The position numbers were made by a program, and so were the translations under genes. This document shows positions 18,845 through 28,891 of a DNA stretch of 64,000 nucleotides, piece after piece. The stretch is from Alteromonas sp. 5E99-2. GTDB lineage: Bacteria > Pseudomonadota > Gammaproteobacteria > Enterobacterales > Alteromonadaceae. Every line of letters starts with the position of its first letter. Position 1 is the stretch's first letter. The stretch covers positions 248,001 through 312,000 of the forward strand of contig NZ_JAFNJE010000003.1 in assembly GCF_017368475.1 (NCBI RefSeq), written 5' to 3'. The notes under the pieces were generated by a model that saw only the letters and a list, made by a program, of their open reading frames with translations, was not told the DNA's origin and ran no database searches.

Positions 18845-19360
18845 TTAAGTCGGTATTGGAGAGCCCACATTGGACCCTTCAGCGATAAAGCTAGCTGCGG
18901 GATGTTTGTTCAATTGATCCTCAATTATTTTTGATTGGCTACGTTCAACATCAATCACTATTAAAATTTCGCCTCGTTCTAAGTGATCGTCAAAAACGCC
19001 TCTAAAATAATCATCAAAGGAAGCACACGCCAGCCCAGTTACTACCCGAGCGCCGACAAAAATCAACAAGGCTATTACCAAATAAACCAAGGGCTGTTGT
19101 AAATGAAATTTTGTGGTTAAGGCTATAAACACCATAGGTATGAGGGTAAGAACAACTGCGGAAATATTAGCGCGTTTTTGTGTCGCTATAATTTGAGTAT
19201 TCTCAAGACTTTTCGAACCATGTAATTTATGGGTTTTAATTTCCTTCTCGTTTCTGGACACAACATAAAAATGATGATCATCAATGCCTAAATCATGTAC
19301 TTCATTTGATATTGCTTCAGCATCTTCAAAACTTTTCGTAAAATAAAACAAACGTTTCAT
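18845..19360 (-). CDS. Two-helix membrane protein of unknown function
   Basis: A 171-residue protein. The soluble N-terminal half (about 1-60) starts RLFYFTKSFEDAEAIS and resembles in plan the fold of small alpha/beta domains that sense or bind in general-stress proteins. It is followed by two transmembrane helices (about 66-85 and 90-112) and a C-terminal soluble part beginning at about residue 115, with an ILIVIDVE strand. GGAG before the ATG supports the start. I do not recognise a named family and assign no function. It stands alone between two terminator structures. A loose inverted repeat (18787-18794 with 18822-18829) lies just beyond its stop. Confidence 0.78.
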   Translation of the reverse strand: MKRLFYFTKSFEDAEAISNEVHDLGIDDHHFYVVSRNEKEIKTHKLHGSKSLENTQIIATQKRANISAVVLTLIPMVFIALTTKFHLQQPLVYLVIALLIFVGARVVTGLACASFDDYFRGVFDDHLERGEILIVIDVERSQSKIIEDQLNKHPAASFIAEGSNVGSPIPT

Positions 19361-19526
19361 ACTAACTCCAAAGCTTTCGCGTGATTGTGGTTAACTTACT
19401 CAGATTTTTTTAATAGCACGTACTCTTTATAAATATTAATACAACAAATACACACATTAAGTTCACTTTTATTTAACATTAAGTTTCGAATTTTCTATCT
19501 TTCTCCAAATAACAGGAATTAGAAAA

Positions 19527-19559
19527 TAAAAAAGAGGTCTAAATTAGACCTCTTTTTTT
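19527..19559 (-). terminator. Bidirectional-looking intrinsic terminator after the VOC gene
   Basis: A perfect stem of 14 bp (19528-19541 with 19545-19558), A-rich on one side and T-rich on the other, with a 3-nt loop. It sits just downstream of the VOC gene stop, which reads from the minus strand. Its symmetry would allow function on both strands. Confidence 0.85.
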
Positions 19560-19589
19560 AATCGCCCAAACAGCTAGTTTGGATTTCGC

Positions 19590-19958
19590 TTAGCTCATAT
19601 GGAAGAAGCAAAGCTTGTTGCCATCTAGGTCGTAAACATAACCACCGTAGAAAAAGTCGAAGCGTTGTCCTGGTTCACCAGCACAGGTTGCGCCCAGTTC
19701 AATCGCTTTTTTATACAAAGCGTCTGCGCCTTCAGGTGAACCACCGGGAATAGCAACCATTTGACCATTACCAGTACTTTGCTCACCTTCATCAGCGGGT
19801 GTACATACTGCTAACATTGCGCCGCCAGCATCTGAGCCATAAAACTTAATACGATCTAGTTCCATTTGACGTTTTGCGTCTACTAATTTCAAAAGCTCAT
19901 CGTAGAAAGCCACTGCTTTAGGTAAGTCTTTTGAGCCAATCGTAGTATATCCAATCAT
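19590..19958 (-). CDS. VOC (glyoxalase/bleomycin-resistance fold) family protein
   Basis: A 122-residue single-domain protein of the vicinal oxygen chelate superfamily. It opens with GYTTIGSKDLPKAVAFYDEL, the usual first beta-alpha unit, and ends with GGYVYDLDGNKLCFFH, the usual last metal-binding strand. Members bind a metal and act as lyases, dioxygenases, isomerases or resistance proteins; the precise activity cannot be read from sequence. An AGAGGAA site precedes the ATG. It is a single-gene unit closed by the terminator at 19527-19559. Confidence 0.87.
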   Translation of the reverse strand: MIGYTTIGSKDLPKAVAFYDELLKLVDAKRQMELDRIKFYGSDAGGAMLAVCTPADEGEQSTGNGQMVAIPGGSPEGADALYKKAIELGATCAGEPGQRFDFFYGGYVYDLDGNKLCFFHMS

Positions 19959-20104
19959 TTTCTGTTCCTCTTTTTAATTAAAAAATAACACTTAATTTAA
20001 ACAACGAGGTAAAGACTACATACCTATCAATAGATAGTCAATTTTAATTTTAAATTAATTACTGGTTTTCGTAACAGTCGTCGTATAGAAAAAGAAAAAT
20101 ATGA

Positions 20105-20131
20105 TTAAAAGGCGGTCTTAGATAACCGCCT
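20105..20131 (-). terminator. Terminator of the nitrilase-upp operon
   Basis: A 7-bp GC-rich stem (20110-20116 with 20125-20131) and 8-nt loop, followed on the minus strand by a short T-run, about 20 bp after the upp stop codon. Confidence 0.75.
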
Positions 20132-20150
20132 ATAACGTAAAGTGGGAACG

Positions 20151-20780
20151 TTAACGCGTGCCAAAAATTTTATCACCCGCGTCTCCTAGACCCGGTAAAA
20201 TATAACCTTTATCGTTCAGTCTATCATCAACTGAAGCGGTATAAATATGAACATCAGGGTGTGCATCTTGAACGGCTTTAATTCCTTCTGGAGCTGCAAC
20301 CAAAAATAAACCTAGAATATTTTTGCAGCCTTTTGATTTAAGTAAATCAATTGTGGCGATAAGGGTTCCACCAGTAGCCAACATAGGATCGACAATTAAC
20401 GCAGTTCTTTGCTCTACATCTTTTACAACTTTGTCAAAATACGCCACGGGTTGCAGTGTTTCTTCATCTCGGTATAGGCCTACCACACTAATTTTTGCAT
20501 TTGGAATAAGTCTTAACACACCATCCATCATGCCAAGACCGGCACGCAAAATAGGTACAACAGTAATTTTTTTACCTTTGATCTTTTCGATATTTATCGG
20601 ACCGCCAGTCCATCCGTCAACACTGACTGTTTCAGTCACCAAATCTCGTGTTGCTTCGTAGGTAAGTAAGTTACCTACTTCACTGGCTAATTCTCGGAAG
20701 TCTTTGCTACTTACGCCTGCCATACGCATTAACCCAAGTTTGTGCTTTACCAGAGGGTGCTTTATTTCATGTACTGACAT
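20151..20780 (-). CDS. upp: Uracil phosphoribosyltransferase
   Basis: Salvages uracil to UMP with PRPP. It is 209 residues, the standard length. The PRPP loop is visible as [11 protein letters not shown] (about 130-140), and the uracil-binding end as [11 protein letters not shown] near the C-terminus. It starts 2 bp after the nitrilase stop, so the two are in one operon. This is unusual: upp normally sits with uraA or purine/pyrimidine genes. A clear terminator follows. Confidence 0.97.
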   Translation of the reverse strand: MSVHEIKHPLVKHKLGLMRMAGVSSKDFRELASEVGNLLTYEATRDLVTETVSVDGWTGGPINIEKIKGKKITVVPILRAGLGMMDGVLRLIPNAKISVVGLYRDEETLQPVAYFDKVVKDVEQRTALIVDPMLATGGTLIATIDLLKSKGCKNILGLFLVAAPEGIKAVQDAHPDVHIYTASVDDRLNDKGYILPGLGDAGDKIFGTR

Positions 20781-20782
20781 TG

Positions 20783-21745
20783 TTATTGCTCGTCGTTTAT
20801 GTTGATTGTTGATTGTCTTTTTCTATTTACGGTTAATTGCGTTACGTCTGGGCGAGAGTAATGCCCTACGGGATCAAAGTTTTGTCTTTCTTCAAATACG
20901 TTTGAAAGTGCTATTTCCGCTGTAAATACCCCCTCGACACCCACTTGCGGCTCAATTAGCCAAGTACCATCAGGTGCAGCAATACACGAAGCACCGTTTG
21001 CGAGAAACTCTTGGTTACCATTGGTGGAGTCCAATATTAAATCTAAATGAGGTGTCTCTTTTGGAAAATCACCGGGTCTCATAAGACCTGACACAGACAT
21101 AACGTAACTTCGCCCTTCTTTTGCAATAAAACGGGTTATATCCAGTGTGTTTTGCTCTCCACCCGGCCATACTGCAACGCGCAGGTTCTCTCCTTGCGCA
21201 TACATGGCAGATCGCACTAATGGCATCCAGTTTTCCCAACAATTTAACGCACCGAGGGTAAAATCACCCAATTTATGAGTTCTTAGCCCATGACCATCAC
21301 CTGGAGACCAAGTTAACCGCTCTTCATAAGTAGGTTGAAGCTTTCTATGTACTGATTGGATTATTCCACTTTTATCAATATACACCACAGAGCAATACAC
21401 ACTGTGACCACCGCGATCATCCGGTTTTTCAATTAAGCCAAGTACAAAGGCAATTTGTTTACTTTTGGCAAAATTACAAATGCGATCTAAATCGCCATTT
21501 TCAATATTAACGGCTTGTTGAACATATAAGCTATGCAGCGATTTTTGAACCGAAGAGTTAAACTTAGCGCCGTTAGTTCTTTCTATCCAAAAAGGGTAAC
21601 CAGGCAACAACCCTTCCCCGAAAGTAATAAGGTCAGCATGCTTAGACACTGCTGTATTAGCAGCATCTAAAATTTTATCTATGGTTTTTTCTCGATTTAA
21701 CCAAACTGGGGCAATTTGGCCTAAAGCGACTTTGAGTGTTGTCAT
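20783..21745 (-). CDS. Nitrilase (carbon-nitrogen hydrolase, branch 1)
   Basis: An enzyme of the C-N hydrolase superfamily, closest in motif pattern to true aliphatic nitrilases that convert nitriles to carboxylic acids and ammonia. The Glu-Lys-Cys triad is visible: Glu in [12 protein letters not shown], Lys in [14 protein letters not shown] and Cys in [10 protein letters not shown]. The CWEN context and the ERL(T/I)W segment are typical of branch 1. I start it at the ATG 21745 ([10 protein letters not shown]), 320 residues, rather than an upstream TTG at 21766. Tight linkage to upp is odd for a nitrilase and might point to a nitrogen-salvage role. The substrate is unknown. Confidence 0.87.
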   Translation of the reverse strand: MTTLKVALGQIAPVWLNREKTIDKILDAANTAVSKHADLITFGEGLLPGYPFWIERTNGAKFNSSVQKSLHSLYVQQAVNIENGDLDRICNFAKSKQIAFVLGLIEKPDDRGGHSVYCSVVYIDKSGIIQSVHRKLQPTYEERLTWSPGDGHGLRTHKLGDFTLGALNCWENWMPLVRSAMYAQGENLRVAVWPGGEQNTLDITRFIAKEGRSYVMSVSGLMRPGDFPKETPHLDLILDSTNGNQEFLANGASCIAAPDGTWLIEPQVGVEGVFTAEIALSNVFEERQNFDPVGHYSRPDVTQLTVNRKRQSTININDEQ

Positions 21746-21822
21746 TATGAAGTTCTTCTCTAACAATAGCGTCTAGATGCATATTACATTAGCTTTTATA
21801 GATAGGAAGTATTCGCGACATA

Positions 21823-23478
21823 TTAAATGTTAAAATAGTTCGTATGTTTGGTCAGTTCTTCAGACAAGCCTTTCAACGAATTGGCTACTTTCATATTTGA
21901 TTCAACAAACTGTTCCGATGAACTGGTTAACTCACCTGAAGATTCAACGACTTCTTCCATCTTGAGCCCTAACTCTTCGAGTACCACAACTTGCTTACTA
22001 AATTCATCAATAGATTTCATCAGGTTTTTAGCTGAACCGTAGGCTGTTTTTTCAATTTCATCTAATGCCCCTGTTGAATTTTCACTGGTTTCAAGGGCCG
22101 ATTCTATTTTCGGGATCAGAGATTCCATAGACTTCAAACTGCTACTTGCACTGGTTTGAACTGTACCTAACGTATCTTCAATCTCTTTTGTTGCGTCTCC
22201 AGTTCTTTGTGCAAGCCCGCGAACCTCATCGGCAACAACTGCAAAACCTCGGCCGGTTTCGCCAGCTCTAGCAGCTTCAATTGCAGCATTTAGCGCAAGC
22301 AAATTTGTTTGATCGGAAATACCGCTAATAACGCTTGCTATGGTTGATATTTCATTGCTCAATTTTTCTAACTCTCGAATATCTTGAGCTGTGTTACCAA
22401 TCGCTTCTTTTACTGATTTAATTTGAACACTCGATTGAGTAACCGATTCATTCCCTTCTTTAGATACTGCAATAGAAGTATCTGAAAGTGTATTCGTTTC
22501 GGACAGTAATTCTTTCACACGAGCAGCTTGCTGTTTTAGATTTTCTAATTGTTTATGGGCAAGGTGTGCCTGATTAGATTGTTTATTAATTAAGTTCGCA
22601 AGCGTAGATTGCTCATTAGCACTTTCGTTATTGCTTGATTGAATCCTCGCCGATACACTTCGAATTCCCTTAACGGTATTAACCAGTTCACATTGCATAG
22701 CATAAATATTCGCTAGAATACTCCCCTTTTTTCCATTGTCACATCTAACTGAAAGGTCACCTTTCGCAATTTCTCCTATTACAGCACTAATTTTAGATGG
22801 CTCCCCCCCAAGTAACGCCTTTAACCCGACAAGTAGAAATATTACGACAAAAATCAAAAATACCGCTGCGATTATTACCAAGTCATACATTAGCCCAGTA
22901 AAACTACCTAACTGCTCTCTTATCGTAATGGTTTCTTTATTATTTATTGATTCTTGGTAATCAATAAATTCATTAATGGTGCCTAACCACTGCGTAAATT
23001 TTTTACTTGCCTGCTCCAATAATACTTTTTTCGCAGCAGAATCATTGCCCAATGTTCGGCTATCTATAATTTTTTCAATTAACGGTAGTGTGTCTTTCTC
23101 AATTTGTTTTATGTGATTTAGGATAGAGCGTTCTTCAGCTGAAGCATTTTGAGCTACAAGTTGATCAAGTGGTCCCGCAGATTGAATATAAAACTGTTCT
23201 AATTTTCTAATATCCGAGATAGATTGGCGTACGCCATTTTCATCAGGTTTTAACACCACATCACGGATGGCTATCGCGCGGTCGTGTACACTTCCTCTAA
23301 AATTAATGGCGTGTCTTTGCTTTACAGAATTAACATCATTAATTTGAGTCATCCGTCTGTCGGTATCAGATACCTGGAATGTAGCGACCAAAGTCATTGC
23401 TAAAAATAACAGCAGCACAAAAGTAAAACTAACAATCAAAGAACCCTTAACACCTAAGTAACGAAATAACACTAACAC
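21823..23478 (-). CDS. Methyl-accepting chemotaxis protein
   Basis: Inner-membrane chemoreceptor of 551 residues. A first transmembrane helix (about 12-33) precedes a periplasmic four-helix-bundle sensor (about 34-195) and a second helix (about 198-220). A HAMP-like part follows, then a long coiled-coil signalling domain. The signalling tip is clear ([20 protein letters not shown], continuing with [12 protein letters not shown]), which contacts CheA/CheW. The start codon is GTG at 23478, supported by a strong AAGGAG site. No chemotaxis genes are adjacent and the ligand is unknown. Confidence 0.95.
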   Translation of the reverse strand: MLVLFRYLGVKGSLIVSFTFVLLLFLAMTLVATFQVSDTDRRMTQINDVNSVKQRHAINFRGSVHDRAIAIRDVVLKPDENGVRQSISDIRKLEQFYIQSAGPLDQLVAQNASAEERSILNHIKQIEKDTLPLIEKIIDSRTLGNDSAAKKVLLEQASKKFTQWLGTINEFIDYQESINNKETITIREQLGSFTGLMYDLVIIAAVFLIFVVIFLLVGLKALLGGEPSKISAVIGEIAKGDLSVRCDNGKKGSILANIYAMQCELVNTVKGIRSVSARIQSSNNESANEQSTLANLINKQSNQAHLAHKQLENLKQQAARVKELLSETNTLSDTSIAVSKEGNESVTQSSVQIKSVKEAIGNTAQDIRELEKLSNEISTIASVISGISDQTNLLALNAAIEAARAGETGRGFAVVADEVRGLAQRTGDATKEIEDTLGTVQTSASSSLKSMESLIPKIESALETSENSTGALDEIEKTAYGSAKNLMKSIDEFSKQVVVLEELGLKMEEVVESSGELTSSSEQFVESNMKVANSLKGLSEELTKHTNYFNI

Positions 23479-23686
23479 CGATCACTCCTTTCAAAATAGA
23501 TCTTTCAATAAACGAGATTTTATTCACTCAACATAAGTAAAGTTTAACCAAAAACGGAAAAGTTGCTTTGATATAAGTCAGGAAATATATGTTCGCAACC
23601 GTAAGTGACATTTTTAACCATGTAAATCAGCTTATTTCTTTAGTTCTCACTATTTTAAAACATTGAGATAAATAAGGGGAGCGCGT

Positions 23687-23782
23687 ATGATCACGCGCAT
23701 TAAAAACAGCGTCACCATAGGTCATAAACACCATGTTATTTCACTCAACCAAACAAGACTGGTTCGGCAACATTCGCAATGA
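23687..23782 (+). CDS. Possible leader peptide ORF overlapping the SulP gene start
   Basis: A 31-codon reading frame with ATG at 23687, preceded by a strong AGGGGAG site at good distance. It ends at TGA 23780-23782, about 50 bp inside the SulP gene in a different frame. The SulP gene's own start has only a weak site, so coupling by translation of this leader is plausible. The start codon is inside a hairpin (23681-23686 with 23693-23698). The peptide sequence is not recognisable. This could be chance. Confidence 0.35.
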   Translation: MITRIKNSVTIGHKHHVISLNQTRLVRQHSQ

Positions 23783-25226
23783 TGTTTTAGCCGGAATAGT
23801 CGTTGCTTTAGCACTCATTCCAGAAGCAATTGCTTTTTCAATCATTGCCGGAGTCGACCCAAAAGTAGGTTTATACGCCTCATTTTGTATCGCGGTTATC
23901 ATTGCAATTGTTGGCGGAAGACCCGGTATGATATCTGCGGCTACCGGCGCTATGGCTCTGGTAATGGTGACTTTAGTTAAAGACCATGGTTTACAGTATT
24001 TATTAGCAGCAACCTTGTTAACTGGTGTTTTTCAAATTTTGGCGGGTTATTTGAAGCTTGGCGCACTGATGTCTTTTGTTTCTCGCTCTGTTGTTACTGG
24101 TTTCGTTAACGCCTTAGCGATACTGATTTTTGTTGCCCAATTACCCGAACTAACCAATGTAACTTGGCATGTATATGCAATGACGGCTGCAGGATTAGGT
24201 ATCATATACTTGTTTCCTTACATTCCTGTTATTGGTAAAGCCTTGCCCTCGCCTTTGGTGTGTATTTTAGCTTGCACTATTTTTGCCATTTTTGCTGGCC
24301 TAGATATTCGCACTGTAGGTGATATGGGGCAATTGCCTGACACCCTTCCCATATTTCTATGGCCTGATGTTCCCCTTACATTAGAAACTCTTATTATTAT
24401 ATTGCCTTATTCTGCTGCACTTGCCGTAGTGGGACTGTTAGAGTCCTTGATGACAGCCACTATCGTCGACGATTTAACTGACACAGAAAGTGATAAAAAC
24501 CGTGAATGTAAAGGCCAAGGAGTTGCCAACATTGGCGCTGGTTTGCTGGGTGGAATGGCTGGCTGCGCCATGATTGGTCAATCGATTATCAACGTAAAAT
24601 CAGGAGGCCGTGGCCGACTATCAACCTTTGTTGCCGGAGCACTACTACTTATTATGGTTGTGTTTTTAAGTGATTGGATTAGCCAAATCCCTATGGCTGC
24701 GCTCGTGGCAGTAATGATCATGGTGTCTATTGGTACCTTTAGTTGGGACTCATTAAGAAACTTAAGATCTCACCCTCTTTCATTCAACATCAGTATGTTG
24801 GGAACAGTTATTGTTACTATAGCCACACATAATTTAGCTTATGGCGTATTTGTAGGTGTATTACTTGCCTCAGTATTTTTTGCCAATAAAGTTAGCCATT
24901 TTATGTATGTCGAAAAAAGTATTGATGAAAAGTCTGACACTGCCCGATACAAGGTTCATGGCCAAGTATTTTTTAACTCGGCTAGCAAATTCACTGACGA
25001 GTTTGATTTCAAACGCGTATCAGCAAATGTAGAAATTGATCTTCACCTAGCCCATTTTTGGGATGTTACCGCTGTAGAATCTTTAGATAAAGTCGTCTTG
25101 AAATTTCGCCGCGAAGGTGCGAATGTAACCTTAATTGGTTTAAACGAAGCCAGTGCCACAATTGTTGACCGCTTTGGTGTTCATGACGACCCAGAGGAAA
25201 TTGATAAGGTGCTAGGAGGTCATTAA
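23733..25226 (+). CDS. SulP-family inorganic anion transporter with STAS domain
   Basis: Inner-membrane transporter of 497 residues from the SulP/SLC26 family, which moves sulfate, bicarbonate or other anions. The family signature starts early ([20 protein letters not shown]), with the GLYASF motif nearby. About 12 hydrophobic segments run to residue about 390, and a STAS domain fills about 410-497 ([17 protein letters not shown]). An in-frame TAG upstream excludes a longer start. The next gene, a UspA protein, begins immediately after its stop. Such SulP-UspA pairs are often bicarbonate transporters, but the substrate here is not established. Confidence 0.93.
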   Translation: MLFHSTKQDWFGNIRNDVLAGIVVALALIPEAIAFSIIAGVDPKVGLYASFCIAVIIAIVGGRPGMISAATGAMALVMVTLVKDHGLQYLLAATLLTGVFQILAGYLKLGALMSFVSRSVVTGFVNALAILIFVAQLPELTNVTWHVYAMTAAGLGIIYLFPYIPVIGKALPSPLVCILACTIFAIFAGLDIRTVGDMGQLPDTLPIFLWPDVPLTLETLIIILPYSAALAVVGLLESLMTATIVDDLTDTESDKNRECKGQGVANIGAGLLGGMAGCAMIGQSIINVKSGGRGRLSTFVAGALLLIMVVFLSDWISQIPMAALVAVMIMVSIGTFSWDSLRNLRSHPLSFNISMLGTVIVTIATHNLAYGVFVGVLLASVFFANKVSHFMYVEKSIDEKSDTARYKVHGQVFFNSASKFTDEFDFKRVSANVEIDLHLAHFWDVTAVESLDKVVLKFRREGANVTLIGLNEASATIVDRFGVHDDPEEIDKVLGGH

Positions 25227-26084
25227 GTGACTCAAGCTCATGTTTTTGCAGGAATAGACAGCGCTTATTTAAATAAGAGCGTAACCGATTATGCGTCGTG
25301 GATAGCCTCTACAGTTGAAACGCCGCTAACCCTCCTGCACAACATTGAGCTGGCAAATTCCTCTATTCCCAGCGATTTCAGTGGCAGTATTGGTTTGGGC
25401 ACCAAAGAAGCCTTGCTAGATGAGCTCATTGAGTTAGAGTCTCGAAGAAACAGACTCCTCATCGAACAAGGAAATGAGCTGTTATCTCTTGCCACAGATA
25501 ATGCAAAAAGTAACGGCGTTGACGACATTGTCTGCCTACAACGCCACGGCAGTCTCACTGAAACTTTAATTGAGTTAGAAGATCAAATTCGCATACTTGT
25601 GCTAGGAGCAAGAGGTGAAGATCACGGTGAAAACAGCCATCTTTTAGGTAGACAAATAGAATCTATTATCAGGGCTTTACACAAACCTATTTTGGTAGTG
25701 AATAAGCCCTTTTCACTACCAAAACGCTTGTTACTTGCATACGACGGCAGTGAAGCCGCCAACAAAGCATTGGACTGGTTGTCTTCATCACCATTGTATA
25801 AAGATATGACTTGCCACCTTGTCCATGTCTGCACTAACCCAGATAAAGGAAAAGAAGTACTGGCTCATGCTGAAACTGTTCTCCTTGATGCTGGTATATT
25901 GGTAAAAAGTACTGTAATTACTGGAAACGTGCTAACTGAGTTACTCAAGTATCAACAACAAGAGCGTATCGATTTGATGGTAATGGGCTCATTTGGCCAT
26001 AGTCGATTAAGAGAAATGGTATGGGGCAGCCTTACCTTACAAATGCTCACCAGTAGCCGTATACCATTATTGTTACTCCGATAA
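25227..26084 (+). CDS. Tandem universal stress protein (two UspA domains)
   Basis: A cytoplasmic protein of 285 residues made of two UspA-like domains. The first (about 1-155) is degenerate in its ATP loop; the second (about 160-285) has the more typical RLLLAYDGSEAANKALDW opening and the loop VMGSFGHSRLREMVWGS, which matches the ATP-binding G-x2-G-x9-GS pattern. The start is GTG at 25227, directly after the SulP stop, with AGGAGG in the end of that gene. Coupling to an anion transporter suggests a regulatory or stress role for it (inference). Confidence 0.93.
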   Translation: MTQAHVFAGIDSAYLNKSVTDYASWIASTVETPLTLLHNIELANSSIPSDFSGSIGLGTKEALLDELIELESRRNRLLIEQGNELLSLATDNAKSNGVDDIVCLQRHGSLTETLIELEDQIRILVLGARGEDHGENSHLLGRQIESIIRALHKPILVVNKPFSLPKRLLLAYDGSEAANKALDWLSSSPLYKDMTCHLVHVCTNPDKGKEVLAHAETVLLDAGILVKSTVITGNVLTELLKYQQQERIDLMVMGSFGHSRLREMVWGSLTLQMLTSSRIPLLLLR

Positions 26085-26211
26085 ATTCACTGTCTTTTGT
26101 TTTTTAAATAAAATAATAAAAATTTACTCGTAATCAGTTGTTTTATTGCTGAACCCAGTAATAATTAAAGCACGGGTTTTACTCATCTTTTTTTAAAAAC
26201 GGATAGTTATC

Positions 26212-27789
26212 TTGGATTTTACCTTTCTTCTTTTTGCTTTTGCCTTTGGCCTCACTTTTAAACTTGTTGGACTACCACCGTTAATCGGTTATTTAGTAGC
26301 AGGTTTTATTTTAAATGCCCTTGAATACAACTTAACTGAGAACCTGTCTACTATCGCTGATCTTGGTATCACCATTATGCTTTTTACCATTGGCCTAAAA
26401 CTAAACCTACGAGATTTAGTACGCCGTGAAGTGATTGCTAGTAGCACGCTACATACCTCATTGTGGGTTTTATTGTTTTCCAGTGTGATATACGTTTTAG
26501 CTGGCCTAGTTTCCCTTGTCAGTAACATCGAATTTAATGACGCCATACTGATTGCTTTTGCGCTCAGTTTTAGCAGCACGGTTTGTGTTGTCAAAGTGCT
26601 GGAAGAGTCGGGCGAAAGTAGTACGCGCCACGGAAAAATTGCTATTGCAGTGTTAGTCATGCAAGACGTTTTTGCTGTAATTTATATGGTTATTGCCACA
26701 GGTAAAGTCCCTTCAATCTACGCATTAGCACTATTAGCGCTGTTTCCTCTAGTTCCTTTTATTTATCAAGTTATCAATCGCTCCGGGCATGGAGAATTAT
26801 TGCCTTTAACGGGGTTTATTTTCGCCCTTGGTGGCTACCACTTGTTTGAAGCTGTCGACATTAAAGGCGACTTGGGAGCTCTTATTGCTGGCATTTTACT
26901 TTCCAAACACAGTAAGGCAGTAGAGTTATCAAAGTCTTTGCTGAGTTTTAAAGACTTATTCCTCATCGGCTTTTTTCTAAGCATTGGGCTGACTGCTCTG
27001 CCCACTTGGTCTATGGTTGTTATGGCACTGGTACTGTGTTTATTTATTCCACTCAAGTTTATTATGTTTTACGGCCTGTTTTCTTCATTAAGACTACGAG
27101 CCAGAACAGCCTACCTTTCCGCCTTAGTATTATCTAATTATAGTGAATTTGGTTTAATTATCGGTGCGCTCGCGGTATCAATTGGGCTACTCGGTGAAGA
27201 ATGGCTGGTGATTTTAGCCTTAGCAACGTCCGTGTCATTTATTATCACCAGTGTTGCTTATGGTTCGTCTCATCAGCAATACACAAAAATGAAGTCGAGA
27301 CTTAAAAAATTCGAAAAACAAAGACGACTTCCTGAAGACATTTACCCTGTGTTAAATGAGGCAGAGTTTCTTGTAGTTGGTATGGGTCGTGTTGGAACAG
27401 GCGCGTGTAAGTCATTATCCAAGTTAACTGACAAAACGGTATGGGGAATTGATGCCCATAAAGAAAAAGTAGCTAAGTTAAAAGCACAAGGTATTCAAGT
27501 AGCGTTAGGTGACGGCGAAGATATCGATTTTTGGGAAAATACCGATATTCGCTGTTTAAAACTTGTTTTACTTGCGCTTCCCTCAATCGATGATGCCATA
27601 AATATTAACCGCCAACTTAAAAATGCAGGCTTTAAAGGCAAGGTAGCAGCCGTGGCTCGGTATCAAGATGAAGTCGATAAGTTATTGATTAATGGGATAG
27701 ATAAAGTATTTAACTTCTACAACGAAGCCGGTTTAGGCTTTGCAGAAGAAAGTTTAGCTTTTATTGATAGTGTTGAAGTTAGCCACTAA
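26212..27789 (+). CDS. Kef-type monovalent cation:proton antiporter (CPA2) with TrkA-N domain
   Basis: Inner-membrane antiporter of 525 residues. It has about 12 hydrophobic segments in the first 380 residues, beginning FGLTFKLVGLPPLIGYLVAG, which is the CPA2 signature. A soluble TrkA-N (RCK) NAD-binding domain follows, with the Rossmann glycines in FLVVGMGRVGTGACKSL (about 384-400). Likely exchanges K+ (or Na+) for H+, gated by nucleotide or redox state as in KefB/KefC. The start is a TTG (26212) and its ribosome binding site is weak. It stands alone, 127 bp after the UspA gene. Confidence 0.92.
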   Translation: MDFTFLLFAFAFGLTFKLVGLPPLIGYLVAGFILNALEYNLTENLSTIADLGITIMLFTIGLKLNLRDLVRREVIASSTLHTSLWVLLFSSVIYVLAGLVSLVSNIEFNDAILIAFALSFSSTVCVVKVLEESGESSTRHGKIAIAVLVMQDVFAVIYMVIATGKVPSIYALALLALFPLVPFIYQVINRSGHGELLPLTGFIFALGGYHLFEAVDIKGDLGALIAGILLSKHSKAVELSKSLLSFKDLFLIGFFLSIGLTALPTWSMVVMALVLCLFIPLKFIMFYGLFSSLRLRARTAYLSALVLSNYSEFGLIIGALAVSIGLLGEEWLVILALATSVSFIITSVAYGSSHQQYTKMKSRLKKFEKQRRLPEDIYPVLNEAEFLVVGMGRVGTGACKSLSKLTDKTVWGIDAHKEKVAKLKAQGIQVALGDGEDIDFWENTDIRCLKLVLLALPSIDDAININRQLKNAGFKGKVAAVARYQDEVDKLLINGIDKVFNFYNEAGLGFAEESLAFIDSVEVSH

Positions 27790-27813
27790 TCAAATAGGAA
27801 TCTACACCTTATC

Positions 27814-27831
27814 GAAAATCATTATCATTAC
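27814..27831 (+). promoter_or_regulatory. Fur-like box upstream of the bacterioferritin operon
   Basis: The sequence GAAAATCATTATCATTAC resembles the repeated NAT(A/T)AT hexamers of a Fur site; its complement contains TAATGATAATGATT. It lies about 90 bp before the first bfr start and just upstream of a -35-like element. Fur-linked control of bacterioferritin is established in related bacteria, but binding here is a prediction. Confidence 0.5.
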
Positions 27832-27857
27832 TATGTCGTTGTTTTATAAAGATTTTT

Positions 27858-27885
27858 TTGACTTTCTCTAGTATTCATCTATCAT
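27858..27885 (+). promoter_or_regulatory. Sigma-70-like promoter of the bfr operon
   Basis: TTGACT (27858-27863) and TATCAT (27880-27885) are separated by 16 bp and end 34 bp before the first bfr ATG, which itself has a strong GAGGGAAG ribosome binding site. The Fur-like box is just upstream of the -35. Confidence 0.5.
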
Positions 27886-27919
27886 ACTACTATATTATTA
27901 ATTTAATGAGGGAAGTCTC

Positions 27920-28399
27920 ATGAAAGGTGATGTTAAAGTTATTGCCGCACTGAATGGCGTATTAACGTCAGAGCTTACATCGATTAACCAATTTTTCTTA
28001 CATGCCCGTATGTATAAAAATTGGGGTTTAGTTGAGCTAGATAAAAAGCACTACAAAAAATCGATTAAAGACATGAAACAAGCCGATGCCATTATTGAGC
28101 GAGTGCTTTTTTTAGAGGGACTTCCCAACCTACAAGCTTTGGGTAAATTGTACATAGGTGAAGATACGCCAGAAATGTTAGCGTGCGATAAACGTTTCCA
28201 AACAGAGCATGTTGCCGTTGTTCGTTCTGCAATTTCGTTATGTGAGGAACTCAGTGATTTTGTCAGCAGAGACATGCTGACTGAGATACTTGAATACGAA
28301 GAAGAACACTTAGACTGGATTGAAACTCAGGAATATCAGATTGAAAACATGGGCCTTGAAAATTATCTACAAGCTCAAGTTATTGGGGAGAACGGATAA
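27920..28399 (+). CDS. bfr: Bacterioferritin subunit, haem-binding, degenerate ferroxidase centre
   Basis: Iron-storage subunit of 159 residues, four-helix ferritin fold. By alignment with E. coli Bfr it keeps Glu18, Met52 (the axial haem ligand), Glu127 and His130. Three ferroxidase ligands are changed: Glu51 to Asp, His54 to Gln (KDMKQAD) and Glu94 to Gln. This matches the haem-carrying, catalytically weak subunit of two-subunit bacterioferritins. Its stop overlaps the start of the second bfr gene by one base (TAATG), favouring balanced co-translation. A Fur-like box and a promoter are visible upstream. Residue numbers come from alignment by eye. Confidence 0.95.
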   Translation: MKGDVKVIAALNGVLTSELTSINQFFLHARMYKNWGLVELDKKHYKKSIKDMKQADAIIERVLFLEGLPNLQALGKLYIGEDTPEMLACDKRFQTEHVAVVRSAISLCEELSDFVSRDMLTEILEYEEEHLDWIETQEYQIENMGLENYLQAQVIGENG

Positions 28400-28866
28400 T
28401 GAAAGACAATCAAAAAGTAATCAATGCACTTAACACCCTGTTAGCCTTTGAACTTGCAGCAATGGACCAATACTTCATACATTCTCAAATGTACCTAGAT
28501 TGGGGCTTCAATAAGCTATTTGAACGCATTAACCATGAGTTTGATGATGAAAAAGGTCATGCAACCAAACTTATAGAGCGCATGCTGTTTTTAGGCGGTA
28601 CCCCTGACATGCAAACCAGAACAGGGTTTGAAATAGGCGCAGACGTACCTAGCATGCTAGAAAGCGATTTACGGGTTGAATATGAAGTAGCCGCAGCACT
28701 TAAAGACGTGATTGCACTGTGCGAACAGGAAAAAGACTATGTAACTCGAGACATGTTAGTTGTGTTACTCGACGATACTGAAGTTGATCACGCTCACTGG
28801 CTAGAACAGCAGCTGGGTTTAATCAAGCGTTTAGGATTGAACAACTACTTACAATCTCAGCTGTAA
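28399..28866 (+). CDS. bfr: Bacterioferritin subunit with intact ferroxidase centre, no haem ligand
   Basis: Second iron-storage subunit, 155 residues. It retains the full dinuclear iron set by alignment with E. coli Bfr: Glu18, Glu51 and His54 (DDEKGHATK), Glu94 (DLRVEYE), Glu127 and His130 (DDTEVDH). The haem methionine at position 52 is replaced by lysine. It therefore oxidises Fe(II), while the upstream subunit supplies haem for electron transfer and iron release; together they should form the 24-mer. A similar division of labour is known in Neisseria and some Pseudomonas bacterioferritins. A strong terminator follows at 28892. Confidence 0.95.
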   Translation: MKDNQKVINALNTLLAFELAAMDQYFIHSQMYLDWGFNKLFERINHEFDDEKGHATKLIERMLFLGGTPDMQTRTGFEIGADVPSMLESDLRVEYEVAAALKDVIALCEQEKDYVTRDMLVVLLDDTEVDHAHWLEQQLGLIKRLGLNNYLQSQL

Positions 28867-28891
28867 GATATTTTTTTAATTACCTGACTTC

